NCBI GenBank assembly: GCA_016223085.1
Contig: JACRPS010000004.1
Span: 248,001 to 312,000, forward strand
From: Chloroflexota bacterium
GTDB lineage: Bacteria > Chloroflexota > Anaerolineae > Aggregatilineales > Phototrophicaceae
Length of the DNA: 64,000 nt
Direction: 5' to 3'
The position numbers and the translations under genes were made by a program. Below the pieces are notes generated by a model that saw nothing but the letters and a program-made list of their open reading frames with translations, had not been told where the DNA came from and did no database searches. This document shows positions 1 through 9,586 of the stretch, one piece after another (positions within the stretch are counted from its first letter, which is position 1; the number at the start of each line of letters is the position of its first letter).

Positions 1-1
1 T

Positions 2-277
2 TTGCTGGTTGATTCATACGGCAATTACTCCCATCGCATGTGGTTCTACCTGCCGGAAGCAGATGTCCTGTCAGACCGGAATCGGGATGCCGGGGAGTTT
101 GCCAAACTGCGGCGGCAGATGCAGCGGGAAGTCTGGATTGTGCCGGCAGCCAGAAACGAGTTTAGCGATACCTACGCCTGGATACCGGACGCCGCCGATG
201 AAGTTGTCCAGGCGGGAAACATGGGTGTTTATGCCGTTCAGAATGCAGCCTTTGACCGGCACATAAAGGGGCAATAG
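2..277 (+). CDS. C-terminal fragment of an unrecognised protein (5' end outside window)
   Basis: An open frame enters from the left edge and stops at 275-277, leaving about 91 residues. It is rich in aromatic and charged residues (HRMWFYLPEADVLSD, DTYAWIPDAADE) and shows no signal peptide or membrane segment. I do not recognise the family. It lies about 36 bases before the KdsC-GmhA fusion, in the same direction and with similar base composition, so it is probably the upstream member of the polysaccharide operon. A sugar-modifying or nucleotide-sugar enzyme would fit, but nothing in the fragment proves it. The frame is open to the first base, so the true start is off the window. Confidence 0.6.
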   Translation: MLVDSYGNYSHRMWFYLPEADVLSDRNRDAGEFAKLRRQMQREVWIVPAARNEFSDTYAWIPDAADEVVQAGNMGVYAVQNAAFDRHIKGQ

Positions 278-313
278 CTATCATGACAAACCTTATTGTA
301 AGCAGGACAAGTG

Positions 314-1381
314 ATGCTTATGGCAACTGATTTAAAACTGCTGGCGCTGGATATTGACGGTGTGCTCACCGATGGACGGACGACACTTTCCGCCTCTGGC
401 GAGGAAGTGAAACAGCTTTATTTCCATGACCTCGACGGCATCACGGCGCTGACCCGCCGGGGGACGCCAGTGGTGCTGGTCACGGGCGAAACCGGCCCGC
501 TGGTGAAAGCAATTGCCGGGCGGCTCAAGCTGCCGGTGCTGGAGGGGCGGAAGGACAAGCTGGCGGCCATTCAGCAGCTTGCGGCGGATTACGACCTGAC
601 GCTCGACCAAATCTGCTACGTCGGTGACAGCGACCGGGATGCGCCGGCGCTGCGCGTGGTGGGGCTGGGCCTGGCGCCTGCCAACGCCTCCAGTGCTGCC
701 AAAGCCGCCGCTCACCGGGTGCTGTCTGGTTTCGGTGGTCATGGCGCTGTCGCTGAAGCGATTATCCTGGTTGAACAGTTGTCGTTGAACGGCAACAGCA
801 CGCATGGTGTCCATCTGCGGCGTATCGTCGAGGCCAGTATCGCCGCTCACCAGTGCCTGCTGGATGAATCGCTGCCGGTGCTGGGCGAAGTGGCACAGAC
901 GTTTGTCCGCGCCCTGCGCCGGGGCAATAAGATCATGCTGTTTGGCAACGGTGGCAGCGCCGCCGATGCTCAGCACGTCGCCGGGGAACTGGTGGGGCGC
1001 TTTCTGAAAGAGCGTAATCCCCTGCCGGCCATCGCCCTGACGACTGACTCTTCCATCCTGACGGCCATCGCCAATGACTGGGACTTCCACGACGTGTTTG
1101 CCCGCCAGATTCGGGCGCTGACGCGCCCGGGTGATGTGGCGGTTGGTATCAGCACCAGCGGCAAATCACCGAATGTGTTAAAAGCTCTGGCCGATGCGCG
1201 CGCCTGCGGCGCGACCACCATCGGTTTTACCGGCGCGGCTGGCGCGGCCATGCGGACGGCAGCCGATATTTGCTTCTGCGCGCCGGCGCATCTCACCCCG
1301 CGCATTCAGGAACTGCATCTGCTGGCCTGGCACGCCATCTGCGAGGTTGTTGAGGAAACGCTATTAACGGACAATAGGTAA
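314..1381 (+). CDS. KdsC-like HAD phosphatase fused to GmhA-like phosphoheptose isomerase
   Basis: Two enzymes are fused in one chain of about 355 residues. Residues ~1-155 are a KdsC-type HAD phosphatase, with the nucleophile motif LDIDGVLTDG and the later acidic motif GDSDRDAP. Residues ~165-350 are a SIS-domain isomerase of the GmhA type, with FGNGGSAADAQH and the phosphosugar loop GISTSGKSPN. GmhA converts sedoheptulose 7-phosphate to D-glycero-D-manno-heptose 7-phosphate; KdsC-like phosphatases release phosphate from sugar acids or related sugars. The fusion suggests a heptose or acidic-sugar precursor for the surface glycan built by the genes downstream. ATG 314 lies six bases after AGGA; ATG 320 and GTG 311 are alternatives. 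The next gene starts two bases after the stop. Confidence 0.85.
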   Translation: MLMATDLKLLALDIDGVLTDGRTTLSASGEEVKQLYFHDLDGITALTRRGTPVVLVTGETGPLVKAIAGRLKLPVLEGRKDKLAAIQQLAADYDLTLDQICYVGDSDRDAPALRVVGLGLAPANASSAAKAAAHRVLSGFGGHGAVAEAIILVEQLSLNGNSTHGVHLRRIVEASIAAHQCLLDESLPVLGEVAQTFVRALRRGNKIMLFGNGGSAADAQHVAGELVGRFLKERNPLPAIALTTDSSILTAIANDWDFHDVFARQIRALTRPGDVAVGISTSGKSPNVLKALADARACGATTIGFTGAAGAAMRTAADICFCAPAHLTPRIQELHLLAWHAICEVVEETLLTDNR

Positions 1382-1383
1382 CG

Positions 1384-2811
1384 ATGAGTATTGTTATTGG
1401 ATGTGACAGTTTTCTGGCGCTGCGCAACGTTCGCAACGGCAATCTGGGCCAGCATCTGCGCGACAAGGGGCTGGTGGTGCTGGTGGACCCCAGCCAGTAC
1501 GATGGTTCGCACAATGCCGCGCCGCCGGGTGTGGCAATCCGCAGCCTGCTGGAGTTTAACGCTGGCAAAGACCCCCGGTTAGCGCCGCTGATGAACCGGG
1601 CGTATGTCGCGCGCAAGTCGTTTTACGACCCGGCTACGATGTGGGAGAAGTTCCGCACCAGCAGCCACAAGTATCACCAGAACAATATGCTGCGGCGCGC
1701 GGTCAGTGTCGCGCGGGCGCGGATGCAGTTTTACCGCTACCGTCTCGCCGGTTTTATGGGCAAGGCCCAACCCTGGCGGCAGGACTTCGCCACAGCGTTA
1801 CAGGCTCACCCTATCATGGACGAGTACTGCCGTTTGCTGAAAGAACTGGATGCCGAAGTGGTGGTGGCATTCTCACTGGAAGGCCCGCGCGAAATGGCGC
1901 TAATCGAAGCTGCCCGCAAAATGGGGCTGCCAACGGCGGTGATGATCCGGTCGCGTGACAATCTGGCAGCCAAAATCCAGCATCTGCCGGATGCGGATGC
2001 CTACTGCGTCTGGGCTGAAACCACCCGTAACATGCTGCTGCGCCTGTACCCGGAGCTTCCGGCGGAGCGGATTCACATCACCGGCTCACCGCAGTTTGAC
2101 CACCATCTGAATCCGGCCTACCGCCTCACCCGTGAGGAATTCTTCCGGCGCATCGGCCTTGACCCGGCGCGCCCGCTGGTGGTTTACACCTGCGCCACGC
2201 CGGAACTGGTGCAGCACGAAATCAATATCACGCAGCACCTGGCCGATGTCGTGCGGCAGGGCCGGCTGGCAAACAATGCGCAGTTGCTGGTGCGCGGCCA
2301 CCCGCGCAGCTTTGGCTCGAATTATCCCCTGCTGCGCCAGACTTACCCCGGTGTGGCCGTGTACCCCCCGCCGTGTAACCACCCGTACAAAAGCGCTGAA
2401 CATGAGGCGGTGGTGGTGCAGTTGATTCTTGAAGACGAACCGATGCACCTGGCGACACTGGCCTATCAGGATGTGCAGGTGAACATCAGCGGCACGATGA
2501 TTGTGGACTCCGCCATTTTCGACAAACCGACCGTTGGCGTGTATTACGACATCCCCTCAAACGTGCTGGCCGGGTTGTCGGTCAGACGGTTTTACAAACG
2601 CAGCGACATGCAGCCAATTCTGGCAAGCGGCGGGGTACGGCTGGCGCACTCACCGGATGAGTGTGTTGCGTGGATTAACCGTTATCTGGAAAACCCGGCG
2701 CTGGATGCCGACGGTCGCCGGCGTATCCGCGAACAGGAGGTCGGCCCGCTGGATGGTCGTGCGGGCGAACGGATGGCGGCGCTGTTCCGGCAGTTGAGTG
2801 AGCGAGGGTAA
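1384..2811 (+). CDS. GT-B-fold surface-polysaccharide transferase (CDP-glycerol transferase/epimerase-like)
   Basis: This 475-residue cytoplasmic protein has no signal peptide. The second half has the look of a GT-B Rossmann domain: ITGSPQFDHHL, then PLVVYTCATPE, LLVRGHPRS, and a late segment (VNISGTMIVDSAIFDKPTVGVYYD) like the donor-binding region of CDP-glycerol glycerophosphotransferases and of surface-polysaccharide proteins related to UDP-GlcNAc 2-epimerase. Substrate and linkage cannot be read from the sequence. It follows the KdsC-GmhA fusion by two bases and is followed by another transferase of the same general type with which it nearly overlaps. A role in moving an activated sugar or polyol phosphate onto the glycan is inferred from fold and context. 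Confidence 0.65.
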   Translation: MSIVIGCDSFLALRNVRNGNLGQHLRDKGLVVLVDPSQYDGSHNAAPPGVAIRSLLEFNAGKDPRLAPLMNRAYVARKSFYDPATMWEKFRTSSHKYHQNNMLRRAVSVARARMQFYRYRLAGFMGKAQPWRQDFATALQAHPIMDEYCRLLKELDAEVVVAFSLEGPREMALIEAARKMGLPTAVMIRSRDNLAAKIQHLPDADAYCVWAETTRNMLLRLYPELPAERIHITGSPQFDHHLNPAYRLTREEFFRRIGLDPARPLVVYTCATPELVQHEINITQHLADVVRQGRLANNAQLLVRGHPRSFGSNYPLLRQTYPGVAVYPPPCNHPYKSAEHEAVVVQLILEDEPMHLATLAYQDVQVNISGTMIVDSAIFDKPTVGVYYDIPSNVLAGLSVRRFYKRSDMQPILASGGVRLAHSPDECVAWINRYLENPALDADGRRRIREQEVGPLDGRAGERMAALFRQLSERG

Positions 2812-2815
2812 GCGG

Positions 2816-4189
2816 ATGGCCTCGCTGGCACACCTTCCCACGCTTGATGAACGCTGGCTGGAGTTCGCCCGCTGCGCCCAGCCGGTGTTCGCCGTGCATC
2901 CTGAACTTGTGCCGCTGCGCCAGACGATCTTTAAGCAATTCGTTGAGCAGCAGACCACGTTTACCGCCCGGCAGCGGTTCAAACAATGGGCACGGCTGGC
3001 GCTGCGCCAGAAGCGCAGCCAGGGTGATCTATCGCCAGTGGAGGTGGTCTTCTGGCTGGACTCCTCGCGCGAGGTGCTGACCGAAGCGCTCCTGCCCGTC
3101 GTCCGCGAAGTGACTGCGGGAGGGGTACAGGTGGCGCTCATTACGTCGCCAACGGTACAACGGCAGATACAATTGACTCCACCACCGATCACCTTTTCCG
3201 TCCCGGCGCGCTGGCAGCCGTCCTCACGCTGGCGGGCAGGATGGCACGCGCTGCGGGAGATATTCCCGGACGCCCTGCATCCGGCGTCATTCGACGCATT
3301 TTGTGATCTGGCATCCGCTGCCGCCAACACCGTTGAGGAAGTCAAACGCCTGCTGTCACAGCTCCGCCCTCGCCTGCTGGTGCTGGCCGCCGATCACCTG
3401 CTGCCGGGGTCTGCCGCCGCTGCCGCCGCGCGCGACCTGGGCATTGAATCGCTGGTGCTGCTGCACGGTGCGGTCAGTCCCTACAATGCACCGCTGACCG
3501 CTGACCGGATGGGAGTGTGGGGAGAAGTCTCGTTCGATCAAATGGTGCAGCTTGGCGTGCCGCCGGAACAGCTGGTTGTTCTCGGTAGCCCGCGCCATGA
3601 TTCCTTCCCGGCAGTTCCGGCTGATGCACGCCAGCGTTTTCGTGACACGCTGGGACTGCGCGACCTGCCCTGTCTGGTCTTTTTCTCCAACGGCAACGAC
3701 CTCCGGCGCAATTCACGGGTGGCGGTTGAAGGCTGCGCCCGATGGTTAAACACGGCGGCGGCAGCCCTGCCTGACCGGATGGAAGTGGCCGTCCGGCTGC
3801 ACCCGAATGAGGACGGCAGCCTGTATGCCAATTCCCCTCTGCTTCATGTCTTCAAGCACGAATGTGATCTGGCGACGACCTTAAGCGCCGCTGATGTGTG
3901 CGCCGCGCTCTGCTCTACCACGCTGGTGGATGCCCTGCTCTACAACAAACCCGTGCTTCAGTTTTATGCTGAGGGCTGGCCGAACCTGGCCGATAACTGG
4001 CGACGCGGTCTATCGCTCCGCATAGCGGACGAAACACAACTGGTGGACTTTCTCTCAGCCGGTATGGGCCGCTGGCAGACGCTGGCAGCAGAGCAGGCGC
4101 AGCAGGTGGACAGCGTTTTTGCTCACCGGGGTCGTGCCCGTCAGGCTGTCGCTGATTATCTGGTGGGGCGCGCACGGAGGATGGCATGA
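2816..4189 (+). CDS. second GT-B-like polysaccharide transferase
   Basis: About 457 residues. The C-terminal half carries LGSPRHDSFP, LVFFSNGNDLRRNS, VAVRLHPNEDGSLY and a late CSTTLVDALLYNKPVLQFYAEG segment. This is the same order of motifs as in the preceding gene and in CDP-glycerol glycerophosphotransferase-like proteins, so the two may be distant paralogues. The frame is open from GTG 2798, but AGGG at 2805-2808 is best placed for ATG 2816, which was chosen. The 3' end overlaps the acetyltransferase gene by four bases (ATGA), so translation is probably coupled. The exact substrate is unknown. Confidence 0.65.
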   Translation: MASLAHLPTLDERWLEFARCAQPVFAVHPELVPLRQTIFKQFVEQQTTFTARQRFKQWARLALRQKRSQGDLSPVEVVFWLDSSREVLTEALLPVVREVTAGGVQVALITSPTVQRQIQLTPPPITFSVPARWQPSSRWRAGWHALREIFPDALHPASFDAFCDLASAAANTVEEVKRLLSQLRPRLLVLAADHLLPGSAAAAAARDLGIESLVLLHGAVSPYNAPLTADRMGVWGEVSFDQMVQLGVPPEQLVVLGSPRHDSFPAVPADARQRFRDTLGLRDLPCLVFFSNGNDLRRNSRVAVEGCARWLNTAAAALPDRMEVAVRLHPNEDGSLYANSPLLHVFKHECDLATTLSAADVCAALCSTTLVDALLYNKPVLQFYAEGWPNLADNWRRGLSLRIADETQLVDFLSAGMGRWQTLAAEQAQQVDSVFAHRGRARQAVADYLVGRARRMA

Positions 4190-4821
4190 GCCTGCTGAAA
4201 GGGGTACTGAAGGGGCTTCGCGCCCCTATGACGATCACCGCACTGCTGGCCGATCAGTACGTCTGGCCGGCCTGGCTGCGCGCTCAGGGGGTCGAGTTTG
4301 GGCCGGGGTTGAAGCTGGTCGGTGGCCCGGATGTCCGTTTGACACCCGGCGGCAAAATCCACCTGGGGAGTAACGTCTCCCTGTATTCGCGCCGCGCCAG
4401 CAATCCGCTGCTGCTGCATCATCCCTGTGCCCTCCGGCTGCTGGCGTCCAACGCGTGCATTTCGATTGGCAGCGGTTCGGCGCTGTCAGGCACGGTGATC
4501 TGCGCTGCGACTTCGGTCGAAATCGGTGAACACGTCCTGATCGGCGCCAACTGCAAAATCAGCGATACAGACTTTCACCCGCTCTCGCCAGAAGCGCGAC
4601 GTCACGATCGGAATCAGGGCGCGCAAACCGAACCGATTGTGATTGAAAATGATGTTTTTATCGGCGCGCACGCCTTCATTCTGAAAGGCAGCAGGCTGGG
4701 CGTGGGCTGCGTAGTTGGGGCGGGTGCGGTTGTCGCCGGCACGTTTCCACCGCGCAGCGTGATCGCGGGCAATCCGGCCAGAATCATCAGGCAGTTAAGC
4801 ACGGAAGGAATGGCACCATGA
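4186..4821 (+). CDS. hexapeptide-repeat acyltransferase (WbbJ/LbetaH type)
   Basis: This 211-residue protein has the imperfect hexapeptide repeats of a left-handed beta helix in its second half ([15 protein letters not shown], then [41 protein letters not shown]). The closing 'NPA' motif is typical of maltose/galactoside O-acetyltransferase-like enzymes. Such enzymes move an acetyl group from acetyl-CoA to a sugar hydroxyl or amine. An insertion-like loop with the likely catalytic His ([14 protein letters not shown]) separates the helix coils, as in this family. It overlaps both neighbours by four bases, inside the polysaccharide operon, so it probably decorates the glycan or a nucleotide-sugar precursor. 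Confidence 0.85.
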   Translation: MSLLKGVLKGLRAPMTITALLADQYVWPAWLRAQGVEFGPGLKLVGGPDVRLTPGGKIHLGSNVSLYSRRASNPLLLHHPCALRLLASNACISIGSGSALSGTVICAATSVEIGEHVLIGANCKISDTDFHPLSPEARRHDRNQGAQTEPIVIENDVFIGAHAFILKGSRLGVGCVVGAGAVVAGTFPPRSVIAGNPARIIRQLSTEGMAP

Positions 4822-5888
4822 AGAAGCTACTTGTCACCGGCTCCAGCGGACTGATCGGTTCGGAAGTTGTCACCTACTTCGACAGCGCCGGCTGGGACGT
4901 GCATGGGATTGATAACAATATGCGCGCCGATTTCTTTGGCCCGAACGGAGATACCCGCTGGAATCAGCGCCGCCTGGAAGCAAGCTGCCACAGCTTTCAC
5001 CATCACGAACTTGACATCCGCGACCGCGCCGCCGTGATGGCCTGCATCAACCAGCTTCAACCCGATCTGGTTGTCCATACAGCAGCCCAGCCCAGCCATG
5101 ATCTGGCCGCCAGTCGCCCGTTTGATGATTTTGATGTGAACGCCGGCGGCACGCTGAACCTGCTGGAAGCGGTACGCCAGCATGCACCGGAGGCAGTGTT
5201 TGTCCACATGTCCACCAACAAGGTGTACGGGGATGCTCCAAACCGGCTGCCCCTGACCGAACTGGCAACACGCTGGGATTATGCAAACGCCGCCGACTGC
5301 AACGGCATCCGCGAGGACATGTCCATTGACCAGTCCAAACACTCGATCTTTGGCGCGTCAAAGGTGGCGGCGGATGTGATGGTGCAGGAATACGGGCGCT
5401 ACTTCGGCCTCAAGACCTGCTGCCTGCGCGGTGGCTGCCTGACCGGGCCGAACCACTCCGGCGTGGAACTGCACGGCTTTCTGAGTTATCTCGTTAAGGT
5501 CAATGTTAGTGGCGGGGTTTACCGTATTTACGGGTATAAAGGGAAGCAGGTGCGGGATAACATCCATGCCTACGATGTGGCCCGGTTTATCGAATGTTTT
5601 TACCAGTCGCCACGCTGCGGCGAAGTTTACAACCTCGGCGGCGGACGCGGCAACTCGTGTTCCATCTGGGAAGCCTTTACCCTTGCGGAGCAGTTGAGTG
5701 GCCGCAGGATGCAGTACGAGTATGTGGACAAAAACCGGGAGGGCGACCACATCTGTTACATTTCCGACCTCTCAAAAATCAAGTCCCATTACCCTGACTG
5801 GGAGATTACCCGCACGCTGCCTATGATTTTTGAGGAGATTCATCGAGCCTGGCAGGAGCGTATCGCCAATGCCGTCAACACTGCCTAA
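4818..5888 (+). CDS. NAD-dependent nucleotide-sugar epimerase, CDP-paratose 2-epimerase-like
   Basis: An extended SDR enzyme of 356 residues: Rossmann motif [10 protein letters not shown] at the N terminus, [19 protein letters not shown] and the late [13 protein letters not shown]. Together these resemble CDP-paratose 2-epimerase (RfbE) and related NDP-sugar epimerases. The usual YxxxK catalytic motif appears as FGASK, with Phe in place of Tyr. Close relatives of this subfamily may share that, so the change need not mean loss of activity. It would supply a modified nucleotide sugar for the transferases around it. It overlaps the acetyltransferase upstream and runs 20 bases into the next glycosyltransferase gene. 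Confidence 0.8.
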   Translation: MKKLLVTGSSGLIGSEVVTYFDSAGWDVHGIDNNMRADFFGPNGDTRWNQRRLEASCHSFHHHELDIRDRAAVMACINQLQPDLVVHTAAQPSHDLAASRPFDDFDVNAGGTLNLLEAVRQHAPEAVFVHMSTNKVYGDAPNRLPLTELATRWDYANAADCNGIREDMSIDQSKHSIFGASKVAADVMVQEYGRYFGLKTCCLRGGCLTGPNHSGVELHGFLSYLVKVNVSGGVYRIYGYKGKQVRDNIHAYDVARFIECFYQSPRCGEVYNLGGGRGNSCSIWEAFTLAEQLSGRRMQYEYVDKNREGDHICYISDLSKIKSHYPDWEITRTLPMIFEEIHRAWQERIANAVNTA

Positions 5889-7047
5889 AATCCTGTATCT
5901 GTCGCGCAGCGTACCGCCAGGCGCCAGTGGCTCTAGCGTCATCACGGCGAACCTGGCACGGCAGTTTACACCGGGCGAAATGGTGATCATCGGCGCGTAC
6001 TTCGTCGGGTCGCCGCCGGTGGAATGGCAGCCAGAGTGGCCCCGGCTGATTCATGCCACCATCCACCCGCCGGACGGCTGGCGCGGTGGGCGCTGGCTGC
6101 GCTGGCTGCAATGGCCCTGGCTGGTACTGCTCGGCCTGTGGGTTTGCCTGCGCCAACAGTGCCAGGTCATTCTGGGCACGTATCCCGACGAAGTTTACCT
6201 GCTGGCAGCCTACGTCATCAGCCTGCTGACCGGCAGGCCGCTGTTGTTGTATTTCCACAATACCTATCTGGAGCAGCCGCGTGGCAACATCATGGCTGGA
6301 TGGCTGCAACCGCGTGTGTTTAAACGTGCCCGGCATATGTTTGTGATGAGCCGCGCGATGCAGGACCTGTACCGTCGCTACTATCCCGATCTCAGCTGTA
6401 CGCCGCTGGTGCACAGCTTTAATGAACCACTGCCCAACTCCCAGGCTCTGCCTGCGACTGATACGGTGCAGCACCCGCTGCGGCTCGCGCTATCGGGCAG
6501 CGTGAATGCCTCCAACGAAGGCGCAGTGGCCCACCTGGCACAGGCACTGGCGGCGCTGCCTGATACCGAATTGTGGCTTTACTCGCGTACCAATCCGGCT
6601 TACCTCAGACAACTGGGTATTGACGGTCCCCGGTTCCGCCTGACCACCGTTTCCCGCGATCATCTGATTCAGGAACTGCAACAGGCGGATATTCTGTTTC
6701 TGCCGCATGGCTTCTCGGACCGGGAGTCGGTCGAAGAAATTGAGACGGTATTCCCATCCAGGACGATTGAGTACCTGATCTCAGGCCGTCCGATTCTGGC
6801 ACATGTGCCGGAAAAATGTTACATTGCTGATTTCCTGCGCGAACATCAGTGCGCCCTGCTTGTGACCCAACCAGAGGCACTCGTTGAAGCCATCAACCGC
6901 CTGCGATCAGATAGAGGCCTGCGGCGGCAACTGGTTGCCAATGCGCTACGGGCAGCGCACCAGTTTCACGGGCCGGTGGTTGCCAGTCATTTACGAAATG
7001 TCATTCAGTCCAGTGAAGTCACGTTAGCCGCGAAGTTGCCATTATGA
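5869..7047 (+). CDS. glycosyltransferase, GT-B fold (GT4-like)
   Basis: About 392 residues beginning [24 protein letters not shown] 5869 was preferred over an in-frame ATG at 5830 because AGGAG at about 5853 is well placed and the earlier start would extend far into the epimerase gene. The N-terminal half has a hydrophobic stretch ([16 protein letters not shown]) that may tether it to the membrane. The C-terminal half has [15 protein letters not shown] and LFLPHGFSD...[21 protein letters not shown], the usual donor-site pattern with E near the end. It overlaps the O-antigen ligase gene by four bases. Probably an inverting or retaining sugar transferase of the glycan assembly line; the specificity is unknown. 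Confidence 0.75.
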   Translation: MPSTLPKILYLSRSVPPGASGSSVITANLARQFTPGEMVIIGAYFVGSPPVEWQPEWPRLIHATIHPPDGWRGGRWLRWLQWPWLVLLGLWVCLRQQCQVILGTYPDEVYLLAAYVISLLTGRPLLLYFHNTYLEQPRGNIMAGWLQPRVFKRARHMFVMSRAMQDLYRRYYPDLSCTPLVHSFNEPLPNSQALPATDTVQHPLRLALSGSVNASNEGAVAHLAQALAALPDTELWLYSRTNPAYLRQLGIDGPRFRLTTVSRDHLIQELQQADILFLPHGFSDRESVEEIETVFPSRTIEYLISGRPILAHVPEKCYIADFLREHQCALLVTQPEALVEAINRLRSDRGLRRQLVANALRAAHQFHGPVVASHLRNVIQSSEVTLAAKLPL

Positions 7048-8462
7048 ATGCTGTATCGTTTTCTCAACGCTGGCTTGTCCCTACAATTATCATCCTCGTC
7101 ATGGTTGCGCTGACGATCTCGGTTGGCTGGAATTACGGCCAGGGAAACCCGGATAGCGCCAATCCAATTGTCGTCGGGGCGGCTGCCATTGCCCTGGTGG
7201 TCGTGATCTTCCGTCAGCCCTTCTGGGGGCTGGGGCTTGTCATCGCCACCCTGCCGATTGTGGATACCCTGCCCAAACTGCCGCTGGTCACGTCGCTGTT
7301 TCCAATCATTGGTCTGGCGACGCTGGCAGCTTTTATCTACCAGCGGCACCGCGCCGGGTTGTCCATCTTCCCGCAGCGATTTAACTCCAGCTATGCTTTC
7401 GGCGCAGCCTTTGTCCTGTGGATTTTTATCTCCAACCCGGAGGCAGCTCTGCGTGCTGGCAGAGGCGTGGCCCTGCTCACGTATTTTCAACTGCTGGTGC
7501 TGCTGTGGATGAGCGGTGAACTGCTGACGGATGTGTCAAGCAACCGCAAGATCATGTGGCTGTATGTGGCTTCGTGCCTGCTATCTGCCTATTACGCCAT
7601 CCAGGACACTGCCCTGGGTGAAACGTTTAGCACTGAAGGTAAAAGCGGCCTGGGTGGTATCAGCAGCAGTGCGCGCCAGTTTGCGGTGGCGCTGATTGTC
7701 CTGTTCTTCCTGCGCAACGGTCTCAAGCGTTATATCCAGCGCGGCTTGATTATTATCACGTGGGCCGCCCAGATCATGCTGCTGTATGGCATCGCCACCA
7801 CCGGCTCACGCACCGGCGTTTTGATCGTCGCCATCGGCGTGTTTGTGATCCTGCTGGCGCCGACCTCGAAGATACGTCCGCAGCGGATCATCATGCCGGG
7901 CATCGTCATTTTTACCATCTACTTCGCCGTACCTTCGAGCTACTGGGACAGTCTGTGGAACAGCATCTTTCCGGCGATTGAGGAAGGGTCGGATACGGTT
8001 GGCACCCGCTACGAACTGTGGGCAACCGCCATGCGCATGGTGGAGGATAAACCGATCACCGGCGTTGGCATCAACCAGTTTATTCCCAACGTGCTGCAAT
8101 ACAGTGACCCGCTATCCTCCACAGTGGTAGTCACCGGCGCACACAGCATCTACTTCTCCGTGATTGCCGAAACCGGGGTGATCGGCCTGGCGCTGTACGC
8201 CGGAATGTTGGTCTCCAGCCTGATTTACGCTTTGCGTGCCGCCTTTGTCCTGCGCGAAAACGAACAGGCGAGTCTGCTGGCGTTTACGTGGTTTACTGCG
8301 CTGGTTATCATTCTGGTAGGCGGGATCACCAAGCAGGACCAGTATGACAAACTGCTTTGGTTCGTGCTGGGCGCCTGCGCGGCAATGGAACAACTGCGGC
8401 ATCAGGTGAACCAGAAACACCGTTCTCTGCCGGTCCAGTGGCGGCAGGTAACAGCGTCATGA
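7044..8462 (+). CDS. O-antigen ligase/polymerase (WaaL/Wzy-like) membrane protein
   Basis: A 472-residue integral membrane protein with about ten to twelve hydrophobic helices. The large loop between late helices carries GTRYELWATAMRMVEDKPITGVGINQF and a following GAHSIYFSVIAETGVIGLALY. This is the signature layout of the Wzy_C/O-antigen ligase superfamily, whose conserved Arg and His lie in this periplasmic loop. Members polymerise repeat units or transfer finished polysaccharide to an acceptor. Chloroflexota lack a classic LPS, so the acceptor here is unclear. It lies between glycosyltransferase genes and overlaps both by four bases. Confidence 0.85.
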   Translation: MNAVSFSQRWLVPTIIILVMVALTISVGWNYGQGNPDSANPIVVGAAAIALVVVIFRQPFWGLGLVIATLPIVDTLPKLPLVTSLFPIIGLATLAAFIYQRHRAGLSIFPQRFNSSYAFGAAFVLWIFISNPEAALRAGRGVALLTYFQLLVLLWMSGELLTDVSSNRKIMWLYVASCLLSAYYAIQDTALGETFSTEGKSGLGGISSSARQFAVALIVLFFLRNGLKRYIQRGLIIITWAAQIMLLYGIATTGSRTGVLIVAIGVFVILLAPTSKIRPQRIIMPGIVIFTIYFAVPSSYWDSLWNSIFPAIEEGSDTVGTRYELWATAMRMVEDKPITGVGINQFIPNVLQYSDPLSSTVVVTGAHSIYFSVIAETGVIGLALYAGMLVSSLIYALRAAFVLRENEQASLLAFTWFTALVIILVGGITKQDQYDKLLWFVLGACAAMEQLRHQVNQKHRSLPVQWRQVTAS

Positions 8463-9586
8463 CCCGACTCGATCAACCCCGTGTGCTGTATATCGTCAGT
8501 CAGCTTGGTCAGGGCGGTGCGGAACAGCAGCTGTACTACCTGCTGAAGTACCTGAAGCCGAACGGGACCTTGCTGTCCCTGGCACCCGGTGGTTACTGGC
8601 TGAATCCGATTCGGGAGCTGGGCTATCCGGTGATTGAACTCCGGCGGTACGGCTCGTACGATGTGCGGCGTCTATGGGCGGTGATGCAGGTCATTCGGAA
8701 ACAGCAGCCTGACATCGTACACCTGTTTATGGATGGTGTACCTGGCGCCTATGGGCGGATTGCCACCCTGCTGCTGCGTCACCCGCGTGTAGTCGTTGGC
8801 ATTCGCAATCACCCTGCCCGTGATCCCTACTGGTATTCACTGCTCACCCGCGTCGGCCTGAATCACCATATTACCCTGTTTATCTCCAATGCCATTTCAT
8901 CTCAAAAGTATCTGGTTGAACATGACCACGTGCCGGAGCATAAATCCTGCTTTGTGCCCAACGGTATCGAACTGGAGCGTTTTTTCCCTGCCCGGGATTC
9001 GATAGCCAGAAGCCTGCTGCCGGAGGACTGGGGCGATAAAGTGATCGTCGGCACAGTCGGCAGATTATCCAGTTCCAAATCGCCGGAAACCTTCCTTCAG
9101 GTTGCCCGACGGGTGCTGGATCGCAACCCGACCGTGCGGTTCCTTCATGCCGGAGACGGCCCGCTACGCGAGCAGGTCGAACACCTGCGTCATGCGCTGA
9201 ATCTGGATGGCTGCGTGCAGTTTCTTGGCTCACGGTCAGATGTGCCGGAAATCCTGCGCACGCTGGACATTTTTGTTCTGACCAGCAGCAACGAAGGCAC
9301 GCCGAATGTGGTGATGGAAGCAATGGCAACGGCGCTGCCATGTGTAGTGACCGATACCGGCGATTGCAAGGAGATCGTAACACATGGTCAGACTGGCTTT
9401 GTAGCGGCGGTGAACGATGTTGAAGCCCTGACCGAACACATCCTGTGCCTGGCAAACGACGCTCAACTCCGCCGGGCCTATGGTGCCGCCGGCTGCCAGC
9501 GGATTCAGGCCTTCGGAGTGCAGCAAATGGCGGAACAGTATCAGCAGTTATATCACGAAGTTATGACAGGGGTAAAACAGGCATGA
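8459..9586 (+). CDS. glycosyltransferase family 4
   Basis: About 375 residues from MTRLDQPRVLYIVSQLGQGGAEQQLYYLL, the typical N terminus of GT4 enzymes. The middle has IVGTVGRLSSSKSPETFLQVA, and the donor-site segment reads DIFVLTSSNEGTPNVVMEAMATALPCVVTDTGD, with the EGTPNVVMEAMA form of the EX7E motif. The start at ATG 8459 overlaps the O-antigen ligase gene by four bases; the frame is open further upstream but only as a shadow of that gene. These enzymes are usually retaining and act on the cytoplasmic face on lipid-linked intermediates. The sugar is unknown. Confidence 0.88.
   Translation: MTRLDQPRVLYIVSQLGQGGAEQQLYYLLKYLKPNGTLLSLAPGGYWLNPIRELGYPVIELRRYGSYDVRRLWAVMQVIRKQQPDIVHLFMDGVPGAYGRIATLLLRHPRVVVGIRNHPARDPYWYSLLTRVGLNHHITLFISNAISSQKYLVEHDHVPEHKSCFVPNGIELERFFPARDSIARSLLPEDWGDKVIVGTVGRLSSSKSPETFLQVARRVLDRNPTVRFLHAGDGPLREQVEHLRHALNLDGCVQFLGSRSDVPEILRTLDIFVLTSSNEGTPNVVMEAMATALPCVVTDTGDCKEIVTHGQTGFVAAVNDVEALTEHILCLANDAQLRRAYGAAGCQRIQAFGVQQMAEQYQQLYHEVMTGVKQA

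Noticed and set aside
332-1090. Long minus-strand frame under the KdsC-GmhA gene
   Set aside because: Shadow of a high-GC gene on the other strand, with no ribosome site or recognisable domain.
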